Source: Puffinus mauretanicus
Lineage: Eukaryota > Chordata > Aves > Procellariiformes > Procellariidae
DNA: 64,000 nucleotides
Assembly: GCA_023333565.1 (NCBI GenBank)
Contig: JAJKFH010002646.1
Location: forward strand, 930,001 to 994,000
Reading direction: 5' to 3'
The notes under the pieces were generated by a model. It was not told the origin of the DNA. It ran no database searches and saw only the letters and a list, made by a program, of their open reading frames with translations. Positions 50,490-61,460 of the stretch are shown piece after piece. Position 1 is the stretch's first letter, and each line of letters opens with the position of its first letter. The translations under genes and the position numbers were made by a program.

Positions 50490-53300
50490 GTCGCCATCAC
50501 GGAAACCATCACGGAAACCATTAGTCGCCATCACGGAAACATGGTGGGACGAGTCTCACGATTGGAGTGCTGCAATGGATGGCTATAAGCTCTTCAGAAG
50601 GGACAGGCGAGGAAGGAGAGGCGGTGGGGTAGCCCTGTATGTTAGGGAGTGCTTCGACTGTCTAGAGCTCAATGGTAGTGATGACGAGGTCGAGTGCTTG
50701 TGGGTAAGGATGAGGGGGAAGGCCAACAAGGCAGATATCCTGCTGGGAGTCTGTTATAGACCACCTAGCCAGGATGAGGAGGCAGACGAAATATTCTACA
50801 AGAGGCTGGCAGAAGTCTCCCAGTCGCTAGCCCTTATTCTCGTGGGGGACTTCAACTTTCCGGACGTCTGCTGGCAGTACCACACGGCGGAGAGGAAACA
50901 GTCGAGGAGGTTCCTGGAGTGTGTAGAGGATAACTTCCTGACGCAGCTGGTAAGCGAGCCCACCAGGGGAGGTGCCTCGCTTGACCTGCTGTTTACAAAC
51001 AGAGAAGGACTGGTGGGAGATGTGATGGTCGGAGGCCGGCTTGGGCTTAGCGACCATGAAATGGTAGAATTCTCGATACTTGGTGAAGTAAAGAGGGGGG
51101 GCAGCAAAACCGCTACCATGGACTTCCGGAGGGCAGACTTTGGCCTGCTCAGGACGCTGGTCGAGAGGGTCCCTTGGGAGACAGTCCTGAAGGGCAAAGG
51201 GGTCCAGGAAGGCTGGACGTTCTTCAAGAAGGAAGTCTTAAAGGTGCAGGAGCGGGCTGTCCCCATGTGCAGCAAGAAGAACGGGCGGGGAAGGCGACCG
51301 GCCTGGCTGAACGGGGAGCTCTGGCTGGGACTCAGGAAAAAAAGGAGAGTTTATCACTTGTGGAAGAAGGGGCAGGCAAGTCAAGAAGAGTACAGGGATC
51401 TCGTTAGATCGTGCAGAGAGGAAATTAGAAAGGCAAAAGCCCGGCTAGAACTCAACCTGGCCACTGTCGTGAGAGACAACAAAAAATGCTTTTACAAGTA
51501 TATTAATGACAAAAGGAGAGCCAAGGAGAATCTCCATCCTCTATTGGATGCGGGGAGGAACGTTGCCACCAGGGATGAGGATAAGGCTGAGGTACTCAAC
51601 GCCTTCTTTGCCTCAGTCTTTAGTAGTCAGAGCGGTTATCCTCAGGGTACTCAGCCCCCTGAGCTGGAAGACAAGGACAACGAGCAGGATAAACCCCCCA
51701 TAATCCATGAGGAAGAAGTTAATGACCTGCTACACCACCTGGACGCTCACAAGTCTATGGGGCCGGATGGGATCCACCCGAGGGTACTGAGGGAGCTGGC
51801 GGAGGAGCTTGCCGAGCCGCTCTCCATCATTTACCAGCAGTCCTGGTTAACCGGGGAGGTCCCGGATGACTGGAGGCTCGCCAATGTGACGCCCATCTAT
51901 AAGAAGGGCCGGAAGGAGGATCCGGGGAACTACAGGCCGGTCAGCCTGACCTCGGTGCCGGGGAAGATCATGGAGCGGTTTGTTTTGAGGGCGCTCACGA
52001 GCCATGTCCAGGACAACCAGGGGATCAGGCCCAGCCAGCACGGGTTCATGGAAGGCAGGTCCTGCTTGACCAACCTGATCTCCTTCTATGACCAGGTGAC
52101 CTGCTTAGTGGATGAGGGAAAGGCTGTGGATGTGGTCTACCTGGACTTCAGTAAAGCCTTTGACACTGTCTGCCACAGCATTCTCCTAGAGAAGCTGGCG
52201 GCTCACGGCCTAGACAGGTACACTCTTCGCTGGGTAAAAAACTGGCTGGACAGCCGAGCCCAGAGAGTTGTGGTGAATGGAGTTAAATCCAGTTGGCGGC
52301 CGGTCACGAGCGGTGTTCCCCAGGGCTCAGTTTTGGGGCCGATCTTGTTCAATATCTTTATCGACGATCTGGACGAGGGGATCGAGTGCTCCCTCAGTAA
52401 GTTTGCAGATGACACCAAGTTGGGCGGGAGTGTTGATCTGCTGGAGGGTAGGAAGGCTCTGCAGAGGGACCTGGACAGGTTGGATCGATGGGCCGAGGCC
52501 AACTGCATGAGGTTCAACAAGGCCAAGTGCCAGGTCCTGCACTTCGGCCACAACAACCCCAGGCAATGCTACAGGCTTGGGGAAGAGTGGCTGGAAAGCT
52601 GCCCAGAGGAAAAGGACCTGGGGGTGCTGGTCGACAGCCGGCTGAACATGAGCCGGCAGTGTGCCCAGGTGGCCAAGAAGGCCAAGGGCATCCTGGCCTG
52701 TATCAGAAATAGTGTGGCCAGCAGGAGCAGGGAGGTGATCGTGCCCCTGCACTCGGCACTGGTGAGGCCGCACCTCGAATCCTGTGTTCAGTTCTGGGCC
52801 CCTCACTACAAGAAGGACATGGAGGTGCTGGAGCATGTCCAGAGGAGGGCAACGAAGCTGGTGAAGGGCCTGGAGCACAAGTCTTATGAGGAGCAGCTGA
52901 AGGAACTGGGATTGTTTAGTCTGGAGAAGAGGAGGCTGAGGGGAGACCTCATCGTGCTCTACAACTACCTGAAAGGAGGTTGTAGCGAGGTGGGTGTTGG
53001 TCTCTTCTGCCAAGTAACTAGTGATAGGATGAGAGGAAATGGCCTCAAGTTGCGCCAGGGGAGGTTTAGATTGGACATTAGGAAAAATTTCTTTTCTGAA
53101 AGAGTGGTCAGGCCTTGGAACAGGCTGCCCAGGGAAGTGGTAGAGTCACCATCCCTGGAAGTATTTAAAAGACGTGTAGATGAGGTGCTTAGGGACATGG
53201 TGTAGTGGGCATGGTGGTGTTGGATTGACGATTGGACTCGATGATCTTAAAGGTTTTTTCCAACCTTACTGATTCTATGATTCTATGATTCTATGATTCT
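50490..53300 (+). mobile_element. CR1 LINE, 2.8 kb, young, nested in LTR
   Basis: 5'-truncated CR1 starting inside the endonuclease domain and ending in (ATTCTATG)n at 53273-53300. The 3' UTR is the short CR1 type (GATTGGACTCGATGATCTTA). The long open ORF2 and tidy 3' end indicate a recent insertion. The 5' junction is unusual: the 17-mer GTCGCCATCACGGAAAC occurs at 50490-50506 and 50524-50540, with a further partial copy (CATCACGGAAAC) at 50507-50518. The insertion postdates the LTR. Confidence 0.95.
50524..53205 (+). CDS. CR1 ORF2 protein, N-terminally truncated
   Basis: About 893 codons without a stop or frameshift, ending TAG at 53205. The frame also stays open upstream through the LTR to a GTG at 50350, but that part is not CR1. 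Numbering from 50350: AP-type endonuclease 59-240 with E63 in TETWW, GDFN (166-169) and SDH (234-236), the first strand and its Asn missing; reverse transcriptase about 470-740 with [12 protein letters not shown] (D599), [11 protein letters not shown] and FADD (D687, D688); a C-terminal region with [19 protein letters not shown]. The enzyme core looks intact, but the lost promoter, 5' end and endonuclease start make autonomous activity unlikely. ORF2 nicks and reverse-transcribes at the target site. Confidence 0.92.
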   Translation, partial: VAITETWWDESHDWSAAMDGYKLFRRDRRGRRGGGVALYVRECFDCLELNGSDDEVECLWVRMRGKANKADILLGVCYRPPSQDEEADEIFYKRLAEVSQSLALILVGDFNFPDVCWQYHTAERKQSRRFLECVEDNFLTQLVSEPTRGGASLDLLFTNREGLVGDVMVGGRLGLSDHEMVEFSILGEVKRGGSKTATMDFRRADFGLLRTLVERVPWETVLKGKGVQEGWTFFKKEVLKVQERAVPMCSKKNGRGRRPAWLNGELWLGLRKKRRVYHLWKKGQASQEEYRDLVRSCREEIRKAKARLELNLATVVRDNKKCFYKYINDKRRAKENLHPLLDAGRNVATRDEDKAEVLNAFFASVFSSQSGYPQGTQPPELEDKDNEQDKPPIIHEEEVNDLLHHLDAHKSMGPDGIHPRVLRELAEELAEPLSIIYQQSWLTGEVPDDWRLANVTPIYKKGRKEDPGNYRPVSLTSVPGKIMERFVLRALTSHVQDNQGIRPSQHGFMEGRSCLTNLISFYDQVTCLVDEGKAVDVVYLDFSKAFDTVCHSILLEKLAAHGLDRYTLRWVKNWLDSRAQRVVVNGVKSSWRPVTSGVPQGSVLGPILFNIFIDDLDEGIECSLSKFADDTKLGGSVDLLEGRKALQRDLDRLDRWAEANCMRFNKAKCQVLHFGHNNPRQCYRLGEEWLESCPEEKDLGVLVDSRLNMSRQCAQVAKKAKGILACIRNSVASRSREVIVPLHSALVRPHLESCVQFWAPHYKKDMEVLEHVQRRATKLVKGLEHKSYEEQLKELGLFSLEKRRLRGDLIVLYNYLKGGCSEVGVGLFCQVTSDRMRGNGLKLRQGRFRLDIRKNFFSERVVRPWNRLPREVVESPSLEVFKRRVDEVLRDMV

Positions 53301-53470
53301 AGTGTGGGAATAGTGTTGATGACACACTGATGTTTTAGTTGTTGCTAAGTAATGTTTATGCTCGTCAAGGACTTTTCATCTTTCCATGCCCTGCCAGATG
53401 TGCAGGGGGCTGGGAGGGACCGTGGCCAGGACGGCTGGCCCAGCTGGGCAATGGACTATTCCATACCATA

Positions 53471-53493
53471 TGACGTCATGCTCAGCATATAAG
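53471..53493 (+). promoter_or_regulatory. Solo LTR core promoter: CRE and TATA box
   Basis: TGACGTCA (53471-53478) followed by ATATAAG (53487-53493), a better TATA box than in the provirus LTRs. It points in the sense direction of ADGRB3. Confidence 0.6.
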
Positions 53494-53811
53494 GCTGGGC
53501 GAAGAAGAAGGAGGGGGGGATGTTCAGAGTGATGGCGTTTGTCTTCCCAAGTCACTGTTACGCGTGATGGAGCCCTGCTTTCCTGGAGATGGCTGAACAC
53601 CTGCCTGCCAATGGGAAGTAGTGAATGAATTCCTTGTTTTGTTTTGCTTTGCTTGCGTGCGCGGCTTTTGCTTCCCCTGTTAAACTGTCTTTATCTCAAC
53701 CCATGAGTTTTCTCACTTTTACCCTTCTGGTTCTCTCCCCCATCCCATAGTGGGGGGAGTGAGCAAGCGGCTGCGTGGTGCTCATTGGCCGGCTGGGGTT
53801 AAACCACAACA

Positions 53812-53816
53812 GTACT
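53812..53816. repeat. Solo LTR target-site duplication (right), GTACT
   Basis: Exact match to 50417-50421. Confidence 0.9.
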
Positions 53817-54717
53817 ACACTGTGAATAATTTGACACAGAGTTATTTGGAAGCCTTAAATAAAAGGCTTGACTTTTTAGTGCCAAAGATTCCACGTAACC
53901 ATTTATTCCTGTGCAAAGAGGGTCTAAGTGCCACGAACCCGGAACAACAGTATTTACTGCCACATTGCACTCATACTAAGCAAGTGTAAAAAAAAAAATA
54001 TATATACAAAGGCACTTAGTGCTTATTCATCAAGTGGATGGATAAGTACTAAGGCATGCAAGGGACAGAGATGTTCAAGTAGTAGAAAATATGGAAAGAT
54101 TCCAGCTTTAGTTGAAACACACACAGGCAATACAAAGTCAAGGTAAGGGGAGAAGTAGAAATGTTAGTATTGCCGAATTTGTAAAACTGAAAAAGAATCT
54201 GAGGCTTTTATTATAAAAACTATTTCTTAAATTATGTAAACGCAATATATAGATAAATTATTTCATGACAGCTTGTCTGTGGAAGAGGACAAAGCAAGAT
54301 GCTTGTTTTTATAACATTTTCCATTAAGATATTAATGATAATTAAGAAATGCATTTATTTTGGTCTTTGTCTTAAAATTCCATATAGTCCTCAGACTCAA
54401 TCAAAGGTATGTATGGCTCTCATAATTCAGTGTCTGGGAGTTTCACATCCACCACTGTATTTGTCCTGGCAGTGCTTCTGGAGGGAAGTATTAGTTTTCC
54501 CACTTCACAAATGGGGCAGGAGGCGAGAGGGACCATGAGTAATATTTCATATAATAGGTACCCAGGCATGTTTGAGCAAAATGTAATGATAGAAACCTTT
54601 CTGCAATTTTAGACTTTTAAATTAAGGTTTGAGGCAGTAAGGGAAACATTAATCAGAACGTTTTCAGAGAGACAAAATGAGATCCATGTTTTGTTACAAG
54701 GATTTCAGAAACTCCGT
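53817..54717 (+). other. ADGRB3 long intron, fourth part
   Basis: AT-rich spacer without recognisable features. Confidence 0.6.
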
Positions 54718-54994
54718 GGCTTTGTCTATACATCTATAATTAATTAAATGGGCCAGGAAATCTTCTCTGGCCCTGAGGACAAACTCTTGCCTTCCAGAAG
54801 AGGCAGTCTGCATCCATACTGCCCCTGTGCTGTCCCGTGGGTCATGATGGGTATTGCACAGGGGGGTGTTGATAGGCAGAGACCATGGCAGGGGTCATGG
54901 GGTCATGCTAGCAGTTCAGCAGTATGGATAATCACCTGCCAGGTGCTTGGACCCATAGCCTGGCCCTGCCTAGATCGCTAGTATAGACATAGCC
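54718..54994. mobile_element. Possible small non-autonomous DNA transposon
   Basis: A 277-bp segment, more GC-rich than its surroundings, bounded by inverted ends: GGCTTTGTCTATAC at the left, and at the right the reverse complement of GGCTATGTCTATAC, 13 of 14 bases alike. The inside codes for nothing. No convincing target duplication is visible. It could be an old hAT-like miniature element; chance remains possible. Confidence 0.4.
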
Positions 54995-55108
54995 TGCATT
55001 TTGCAAATATTGACTTGGTTTTGGCATAATATGGTGCAATGAGGTCTTGAAACTGTAATCAAGTTGATATATCTGCTACAAAGGAACTTTCATATGTTCT
55101 TCTTAGGA

Positions 55109-55212
55109 AAAAAAAAAGCAAAAACAAAAACAAGCAAACAAAAAAAAACCCAAACAAACAAAAAAACCCCAACAAACCCCAAAACAAAGTCTAAAATAAA
55201 AACTCTAAAAAC
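55109..55212. repeat. A-rich (AAAC)-like low-complexity tract
   Basis: Roughly 100 bp of A runs broken by C, with AAACAAAC and AACCCC motifs. Simple sequence. Confidence 0.85.
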
Positions 55213-57408
55213 ACTAAATACCACTTGTCAAAGAGTTTTCTAGAATCTCTAAGGTATACTTTTTATTTGCTTACACTCATCACCTTATTCTCCTAGTGTC
55301 TGAACTCACTTAATCAGAGCAAGCTACTACATGGGTTATTGTTCTTGGTGCACTGACTTTGCTTGTATCCTGATGTCACTCAAATTTTGGAAGAGATCTC
55401 TGCCTGAACTACAATATGGATTAGACAGTGCTATCTCTTCAAAATTTGGCCATCAGTTGTATGCAAATCAATTCAGTCCTTCCAATACAATAGTAAGTTT
55501 GTTAGGTGCTGACTTCACTGATACCTTCCTCTTTGGCAGAGTTGAACAGTTTTCTGGCAAGTCTAGTCCATTAGTTATTTATCTCTAATTTGTTGAAACT
55601 GTCAGATGCTGGGATTGTTTCCAGGACAAGGTCAATGTAGACCTGAAAATCTTTCTTTAAAACCTTTTCTTCTTTTGTTGGTAGCTGCTTAATTTAAGCA
55701 GTGGATAGTGGCCACTGCCATGAGTGTTTTTGCCTTTGTGTTCAGTGCTGAAAAAAAATTAGTCAAAATCTTGAAGTCTAATGTAGAATGTCACGCAACA
55801 ATTTTGAAACCAAGAATTCCACCAAGCGTTTATGGCTTTTTCAATGTTAAAATGCAAGAGGAAAAAAATTGACTGCTAATGTCTCCGTTTCCACTTGAGA
55901 TTATCAGTCAATTTCTGTAAAGACTTTTCATATGGCCATAACTCTTTCCTGGTCTTCTTCCAACTGTTTGGTGTTTGTCTATGGCATGCTGACCACAAGA
56001 AGCTGTGCCCAACATTGCTGCTGTTATAGAATGACTCTGTAAAAAACCATAAAGAGTCTTAGAATGGTTCTTTTATTTTGTGTTTTCCTGTGACTTTTGA
56101 GAGTCATATATGTGACTCTATAACTGTGAGAATTAAAAATAGTCGGTAAAAATTTCTCCATTTATTTGTCATAGCCAGGTATCATCTTAAATTAGAAACA
56201 CCCTGGATAGTAGAGGTTTGTCTAAAAAGTGGATGAATTTCCTGTTTATTCATGTCATGCTTATGAATTTCCCAATTCATATTCTCATTCAGAGAGATAT
56301 CAGCTTGTTGGACCTCAAATCTGCATTTATTAATCTATCATATTCATTAATATCTCTGCTGTAAATGTACACATCCTGGTCATATATTCAGATATTTAGA
56401 ACTCCAGATGAAATCGCCTGAGCCACAAACAGTTCTTTTTAAGAAGAGTGGAAAGACACTGGCAATTTGGCAGTCTGAATGACTGTTCTGGAGGTGCTCA
56501 GGTGATGAAGATCCACGACCAACATCCATTAGATGCACAGCTTCCTGACAAGGGCTTTGATGCAGGTGTACAATGAAACAGATTCTTTAGCTAGATGGAT
56601 TTGCCAGAAACCTACGCTAACATCTGACTGTGATAATGCTTTGGCCACTGGCATTCAAATTAATGCCCAGTGAGCTACAGAAAACACATGTTCTTGTCTG
56701 CGTGTACTTACAAATGCACAACTTCCCTGACGGGCTTCAGTTAATTCTTTCACAGTTGTGACTTTCTCTTTTCTTCAATATTGCCTGCTAAAATCCTTCT
56801 TACGCTGCTACCATGTAAACCATGTTGCTATTTTTTAAGGCTTGCTGAGACCTCACTTTTCCTAGTGTGAGATCTGGGTCTAAATAAAGCTGTGCTGGCA
56901 AACTAGTATCTCTGATGTTACCATCTATCTTGTCTTATATTAGTGTCTGCTTTTAACGTTCTGTATTTGCAGGGTACAGTAAGACAGAACTGCAGCAGCT
57001 AAAACCTGCTTCTGTTTTTTTTTTCCCTCTCTTGCTCCTGGAACCTTCCAATAAGTTTGGCCTTATCAAATCTAACGTTCTTTCTGCCTAGCCTATTAAT
57101 ATGAAAAGTCCCTTGTATTTTGTTGTACCCTTTTCTTCCATTGTCACTCTGGGAAAGGACACATAGGGTCTTCAACAATGTCACCTGTGGCATACATCAG
57201 AATGCTTGCCTGACATTGCCAACTACACTACAAGCTGCTGACACTGCTGAAGTCTCTAGACAGAGCAAGGCCCTCACAATGGCCTTTATCACAGAGCCAT
57301 TTGTAATCTTGGCTTCATCGCTGCAGAGAGCTGGAGCTGAGTTCCCTTCAGAAGTTTCCTCCTTCCCTGTTAATTCACCCCTGCAGCAGTGTTGCAAGGT
57401 TTCTTTTT
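55213..57408 (+). other. ADGRB3 long intron, fifth part
   Basis: AT-rich DNA with no exon or repeat that I can name. Confidence 0.6.
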
Positions 57409-58290
57409 CATAGAATCATAGAATCATAGAATCAGTAAGGTTAGAAAAGACCTCTAAGATCATCGAGTCCAACCGTCAACCCAACACCACCATGCCCACT
57501 AAACTATGTCCTAAGTGCCTCATCTACGCGTCTTTTAAATACTTCCAGGGATGGTGACTCCACCATTGCCCTGGGCAGCCTGTTCCAAGGCCTGACCACT
57601 CTTGCAGTAAAGAAATTTTTCTTAATGTCCAATCTAAACCTCCCTTGGTGCAACTTGAGGCCATTTCCTCTCGTCCTATCGCTAGTTACTTGGCAGAAGA
57701 GACCAACACCCACCTCGCTACAACCTCCTTTCAGGTAGTTGTAGAGCGCGATGAGGTCTCCCCTCAGCCTCCTCTTCTCCAGACTAAACAATCCCAGTTC
57801 CTTCAGCCGCTCCTCATAAGACTTGTGCTCCAGGTCCTTCACCAGCTTCGTTGCCCTTCTTTGGACACGCCCCAGCACCTCAATGTCCTTCTTGGAGTGA
57901 GGGGTCCAAAACTGAACGCAGGATTCGAGGTGCGGCCTCACCAGTGCCGAGTACAGGGTCACGATCACCTCCCTACTCCTGCTGGCCACACTATTTCTGA
58001 TACAGGCCAGGATGCCGTTGGCCTTCTTGGCCACCTGGGCACACTGCCGGCTCATGTTCAGCCGGCTGTCAACCAGCACCCCAGGTCCTTTTCCTCCGGG
58101 CAGCTTTCCAGCCACTCTTCCCCAAGCCTGTAGCGTTGCCTGGGGTTGTTGTGACCCAAGTGCAAGACCCGGCACTTGGTCTTGTTAAACCTCATACAAT
58201 TGGCCTCAGCCCATCGATCCAGCCTGTCCAGGTGCCTCTGCAGAGCCTTCCTACCCTCCAGCAGATCAACACTCCCACCCAACTTGGTGT
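57409..58290 (-). mobile_element. CR1 LINE 3' fragment, antisense
   Basis: Reads on the minus strand from the RT motif region ([14 protein letters not shown]) to the (ATTCTATG)n end at 57409-57434. About 880 bp survive. The ORF2 frame is kept except for one missing G near 58082, in the stretch after EEKDLG, which splits it into two ORFs (58357-58058 and 58175-57504). Very similar to the copy at 50.5 kb but opposite in direction, so the two form an inverted pair 4.1 kb apart. Confidence 0.95.
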
Positions 58291-61077
58291 CGTATTCCTC
58301 CTTTAGACAGCATGATTCTTTCCACCCCTGTGTCACTGTGGGTGACCACGTAAACAAAGATGCCTAATATTTGAGCTTCAGTTGAAAAATTCTCAAATGG
58401 TGACATTCTTTCTGCTTATTGTCCTCACCCTTCTGCGATTTGGAGTCCTCTCCTTTGGACAACTGCAGAGACTACTGCCCAACCCACCACTTCAGCTGTG
58501 GATATAAAGATACAGCTCATTTCTGGTGGTCAGACTGACATTTCCCAACACCAGAAATATCAGTCAAAACAAATCTGTTGCCTAGACAAAACGGGCAAAG
58601 ACTGCTGATCAGGGTGAGCTTTGCCTTCAAACCCATTTATAACTAGCAGGAAGCTCTAACCCAGGCCCAGCTGCAAGGGCCTTATGAGCCTTGCAAACCT
58701 AACTTGACCAAACCTCAACACTGTGGGGAAAGGGGATGAAATGTCTGTCAGTATTATGGCTTTAGAATTTCCTACGGTGAACGACTCTCTTGCCAGTACT
58801 GAAAGGCACACAGAGAGCAAAGATCTGGCCCATTCAATTCCAGTTGCACTAGGAAGATTATTTCATTAAAATTTATCACCATGTTTTGGCAGATATAATT
58901 CCATTAATTCTATCTGCTTTGCTAATGCAACAAAATAAATGTCTCAAATCCCTTACCTCTGGAATAAGTGATGTGTAGCTATGCCTGTCGTATCAATTTC
59001 AAACCAGGGACTAGAAAAATAGGATTAGAACAAGGTGAACCAGTCCAATGGCTAGGATAAACTAAACAAGTGCAAGGCTCATATGGTCTTGTTTAATGGG
59101 GTTAAGCCACAAGAAGAGTGGGAAGCAGTGCAGCAATTAGTCTCAGTTGTGCTTTTTTATTGCAGATATATATATCCCTACTCCTTTATATTTTTATCAG
59201 AATTGTTTTTCTGAAGATGTCTATTTCAGGGACTGAAGCATTCCTTTTCTAAAAACTTCTTATTTTACAAATGAAATAAAAAGAAATACATTTTAAAAAG
59301 CAGAATTCTAAGAAATGTATCTAGCACATACAAGAAAGACTGGGCAATGATTCTTGTATCAAAATTGAATGAAAAACTCAATATTTCTGTTAACAGAAAA
59401 TTAATCCTAAATTAATGTCCTGTTCATCAATTTGTTAAACTCCCATTGCTGAAAAAAAAACCTCCAGATAGCTTTTACTGGCTACAAATATGTAGTAAGA
59501 CTATAAGAGTTATGTATCTCCATTTCAAAAATGCTACTTATTTTTTCAACTCACAAATAAAAAAACACCAAAAAACATAAGCACATACACAAAATAATTT
59601 TAAAACAGGAGTAGAGCAACTTTGTCCCTAAAAAAGACTCCAGTGATTATGAAGGGAGAGAAGAATGATTTTACTGTTTTTCTTTTTAATTTTAAAAGAA
59701 TTTATATAATTGCCAGGAAACTGCTATACAACAAAACAGCTGTAAAGAGCCAAATTTCTTGGTCTGGCTTTCAGGAGCTATGTTACTAGATTTTGAATCA
59801 CGTAATTTAACCCAAATTTGCAGATAGCCGCAGATACAAAATAACCTGGGAGATTCTCCATGGACTTGCTACTTTGCTTTTGATGACTCTGGGCATCTTG
59901 CTGAGGCTGTCTGCTGCAGTCAGGTAGAATACCACAAAGCAAAATAACGATGTCAACAATACATAGAGCTATTTTTATAGTGTCTGAATCAGTCTCTATG
60001 GCAACATTTTTTAGCCTATTTAGATTTTTTTAAAAATCTGTCTCTCTCTCTCCATTCTTGCATTATTCTGTTGAGTGACAGATATTGATAGAAAGATAAA
60101 ACATAATGTCCACATACAAACACCTGTCAAGTTTGGAAGAGTAGGTGGTTGTTTGCTTTATATTTGACCTTTCCCTTTAACAGATATTTCAAAGACATTC
60201 CAGTAAACTTCTTTTCTTTTCTTTGAGAAAAAGTTACTAAGAAAAAAAGAAAGATTCATTCAATTTGAAATCCAATTATTCCAAATATGCAGATATATAA
60301 TTTTCCTTCTTCTAGTCTGAGTGTTTTATGAGTGTGTTATGTGTGTTGTCATTACTGTTTTACAGTTGGGGGGAGGCAAGTACAGACAGAAAAAGAAAAA
60401 AAATTATCCAAGATCAGCCAGCCAGCTAACAGTTTCACTGACTGTAGTAGCAGATTTACAAATTTTCAGTACCTTAACAAGTGGTTTCTCATACTACACT
60501 TATACCTAAGCTGTCCTTATTTGGAAGGTTTACAATAGAGCATTTTTGGTTTATTATATCCTTGCCTCTCTCTTGTGTTGCTGTTTGAAAAATGCCCACA
60601 AACACGCAGGAAATGGGACTATACCCTGAGAACTGTGAAACTGACTGCCTCAAAAGGCCGTTAAATTCACAGAGAAAAAGAAAAACCTGTATGAAAGTAG
60701 AGGAAATTTGTTTCTATAAAATCCTGTTCAGTTATATCAAATCAGTCTTTCATGTAAGAATAGTAGGTCTGAAACTTACGTTCTTTATTGGAGCAAAAAA
60801 GATAAGACTGAGGAGTGATGGCTATAATGAAGTGGGGATGATATTCCTGGGCAGTATAGGAGTGAAAGCAGCTGGTGCTGCTTTGGACTATCTGCACAGA
60901 AGAGTTTTACTGAGGATCTTGGACCTTTGTGTAAATAGACCAGCAGAGGAGTGCCTGTTCTTCTTCACAACTATGTAGATGAAAGGGATTTTCTTCACAC
61001 TGGCAGAATTCTTATCCCTCATGATTTGACCTGATTTTTTAAATTGTCTGATATAATTTTGTTACCTGCCAGCTTTA
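58291..61077 (+). other. ADGRB3 long intron, sixth part
   Basis: AT-rich DNA. A 128-codon ORF at 60592-60978 (+) resembles no family I know and is probably chance. Nothing else seen. Confidence 0.6.
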
Positions 61078-61460
61078 GAACATAAGAACAGCAGTGTCGG
61101 ATCAGCTCAGTGATCTGCCTTATTCACTGTGCTGTCTACATTAACCAGACATATAGGGAAGAGTATGGGAACAGGGAATGAATGAACCTATCTCTGATAT
61201 GCCTTCCTGACTTTTTGCAGTCAGCAGTTTAAAGATATTCTGAGCCAGGGCTGCATCCAAAGCATCCAGCAGTCAGCCTATTCTCTAATCCATTTTAAAC
61301 TCATTTATCTCTTTGGCTACCTTCAAATCCTAAAGCAGTGAGTTCCACATTTCAATTTTGTGACATATCAATGACATAAAAATAAAGTAATATGTTAAGC
61401 ACCCTCGTTCTAACACTTAAAATTTTATTTGAATGCAAATCCCATTATTTGTATCTTGAG
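61078..61460 (-). mobile_element. Ancient CR1/L3-like remnant, antisense
   Basis: The + strand begins GAACATAAGAACAGCAGTGTCGG-like and contains GATCAGCTCAGTGATCTGCC and CAGTGAGTTCCACATTTC, in the order found in the reversed 3' part of old CR1/L3-type LINEs of amniotes. Heavily diverged, no open frame. The assignment rests on remembered consensus wording. Confidence 0.45.

Larger units (their letters stand above)
50422..53811 (+). mobile_element. Solo LTR (sense) interrupted by a CR1 insertion
   Basis: The LTR starts TGTCCTGGTTTCGGCTGGGA (50422) and ends AAACCACAACA (53811), with a GTACT duplication outside both ends. Its sequence stops at about 50489, resumes at 53301 (AGTGTGGGAATAGTG) and matches the provirus LTR on either side of the break, so a CR1 landed inside it. 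Without the CR1 it is about 580 bp. No internal retroviral sequence is present, so it arose by recombination between two LTRs before or after the CR1 insertion. It is related to, but clearly distinct from, the provirus LTRs at 29.7 and 34.2 kb. Confidence 0.93.

Noticed and set aside
50350..50523. 5' extension of the CR1 ORF to a GTG start
   Set aside because: This part is host and LTR sequence that happens to be open in frame; it is not CR1.
52327..53013. 228-codon minus-strand ORF inside the CR1
   Set aside because: Antisense shadow of the conserved ORF2 coding region; the same shadow appears over the 57.4-kb copy (57645-58133).
60592..60978. 128-codon + strand ORF
   Set aside because: No recognisable domain, no splice context, ordinary intronic composition.
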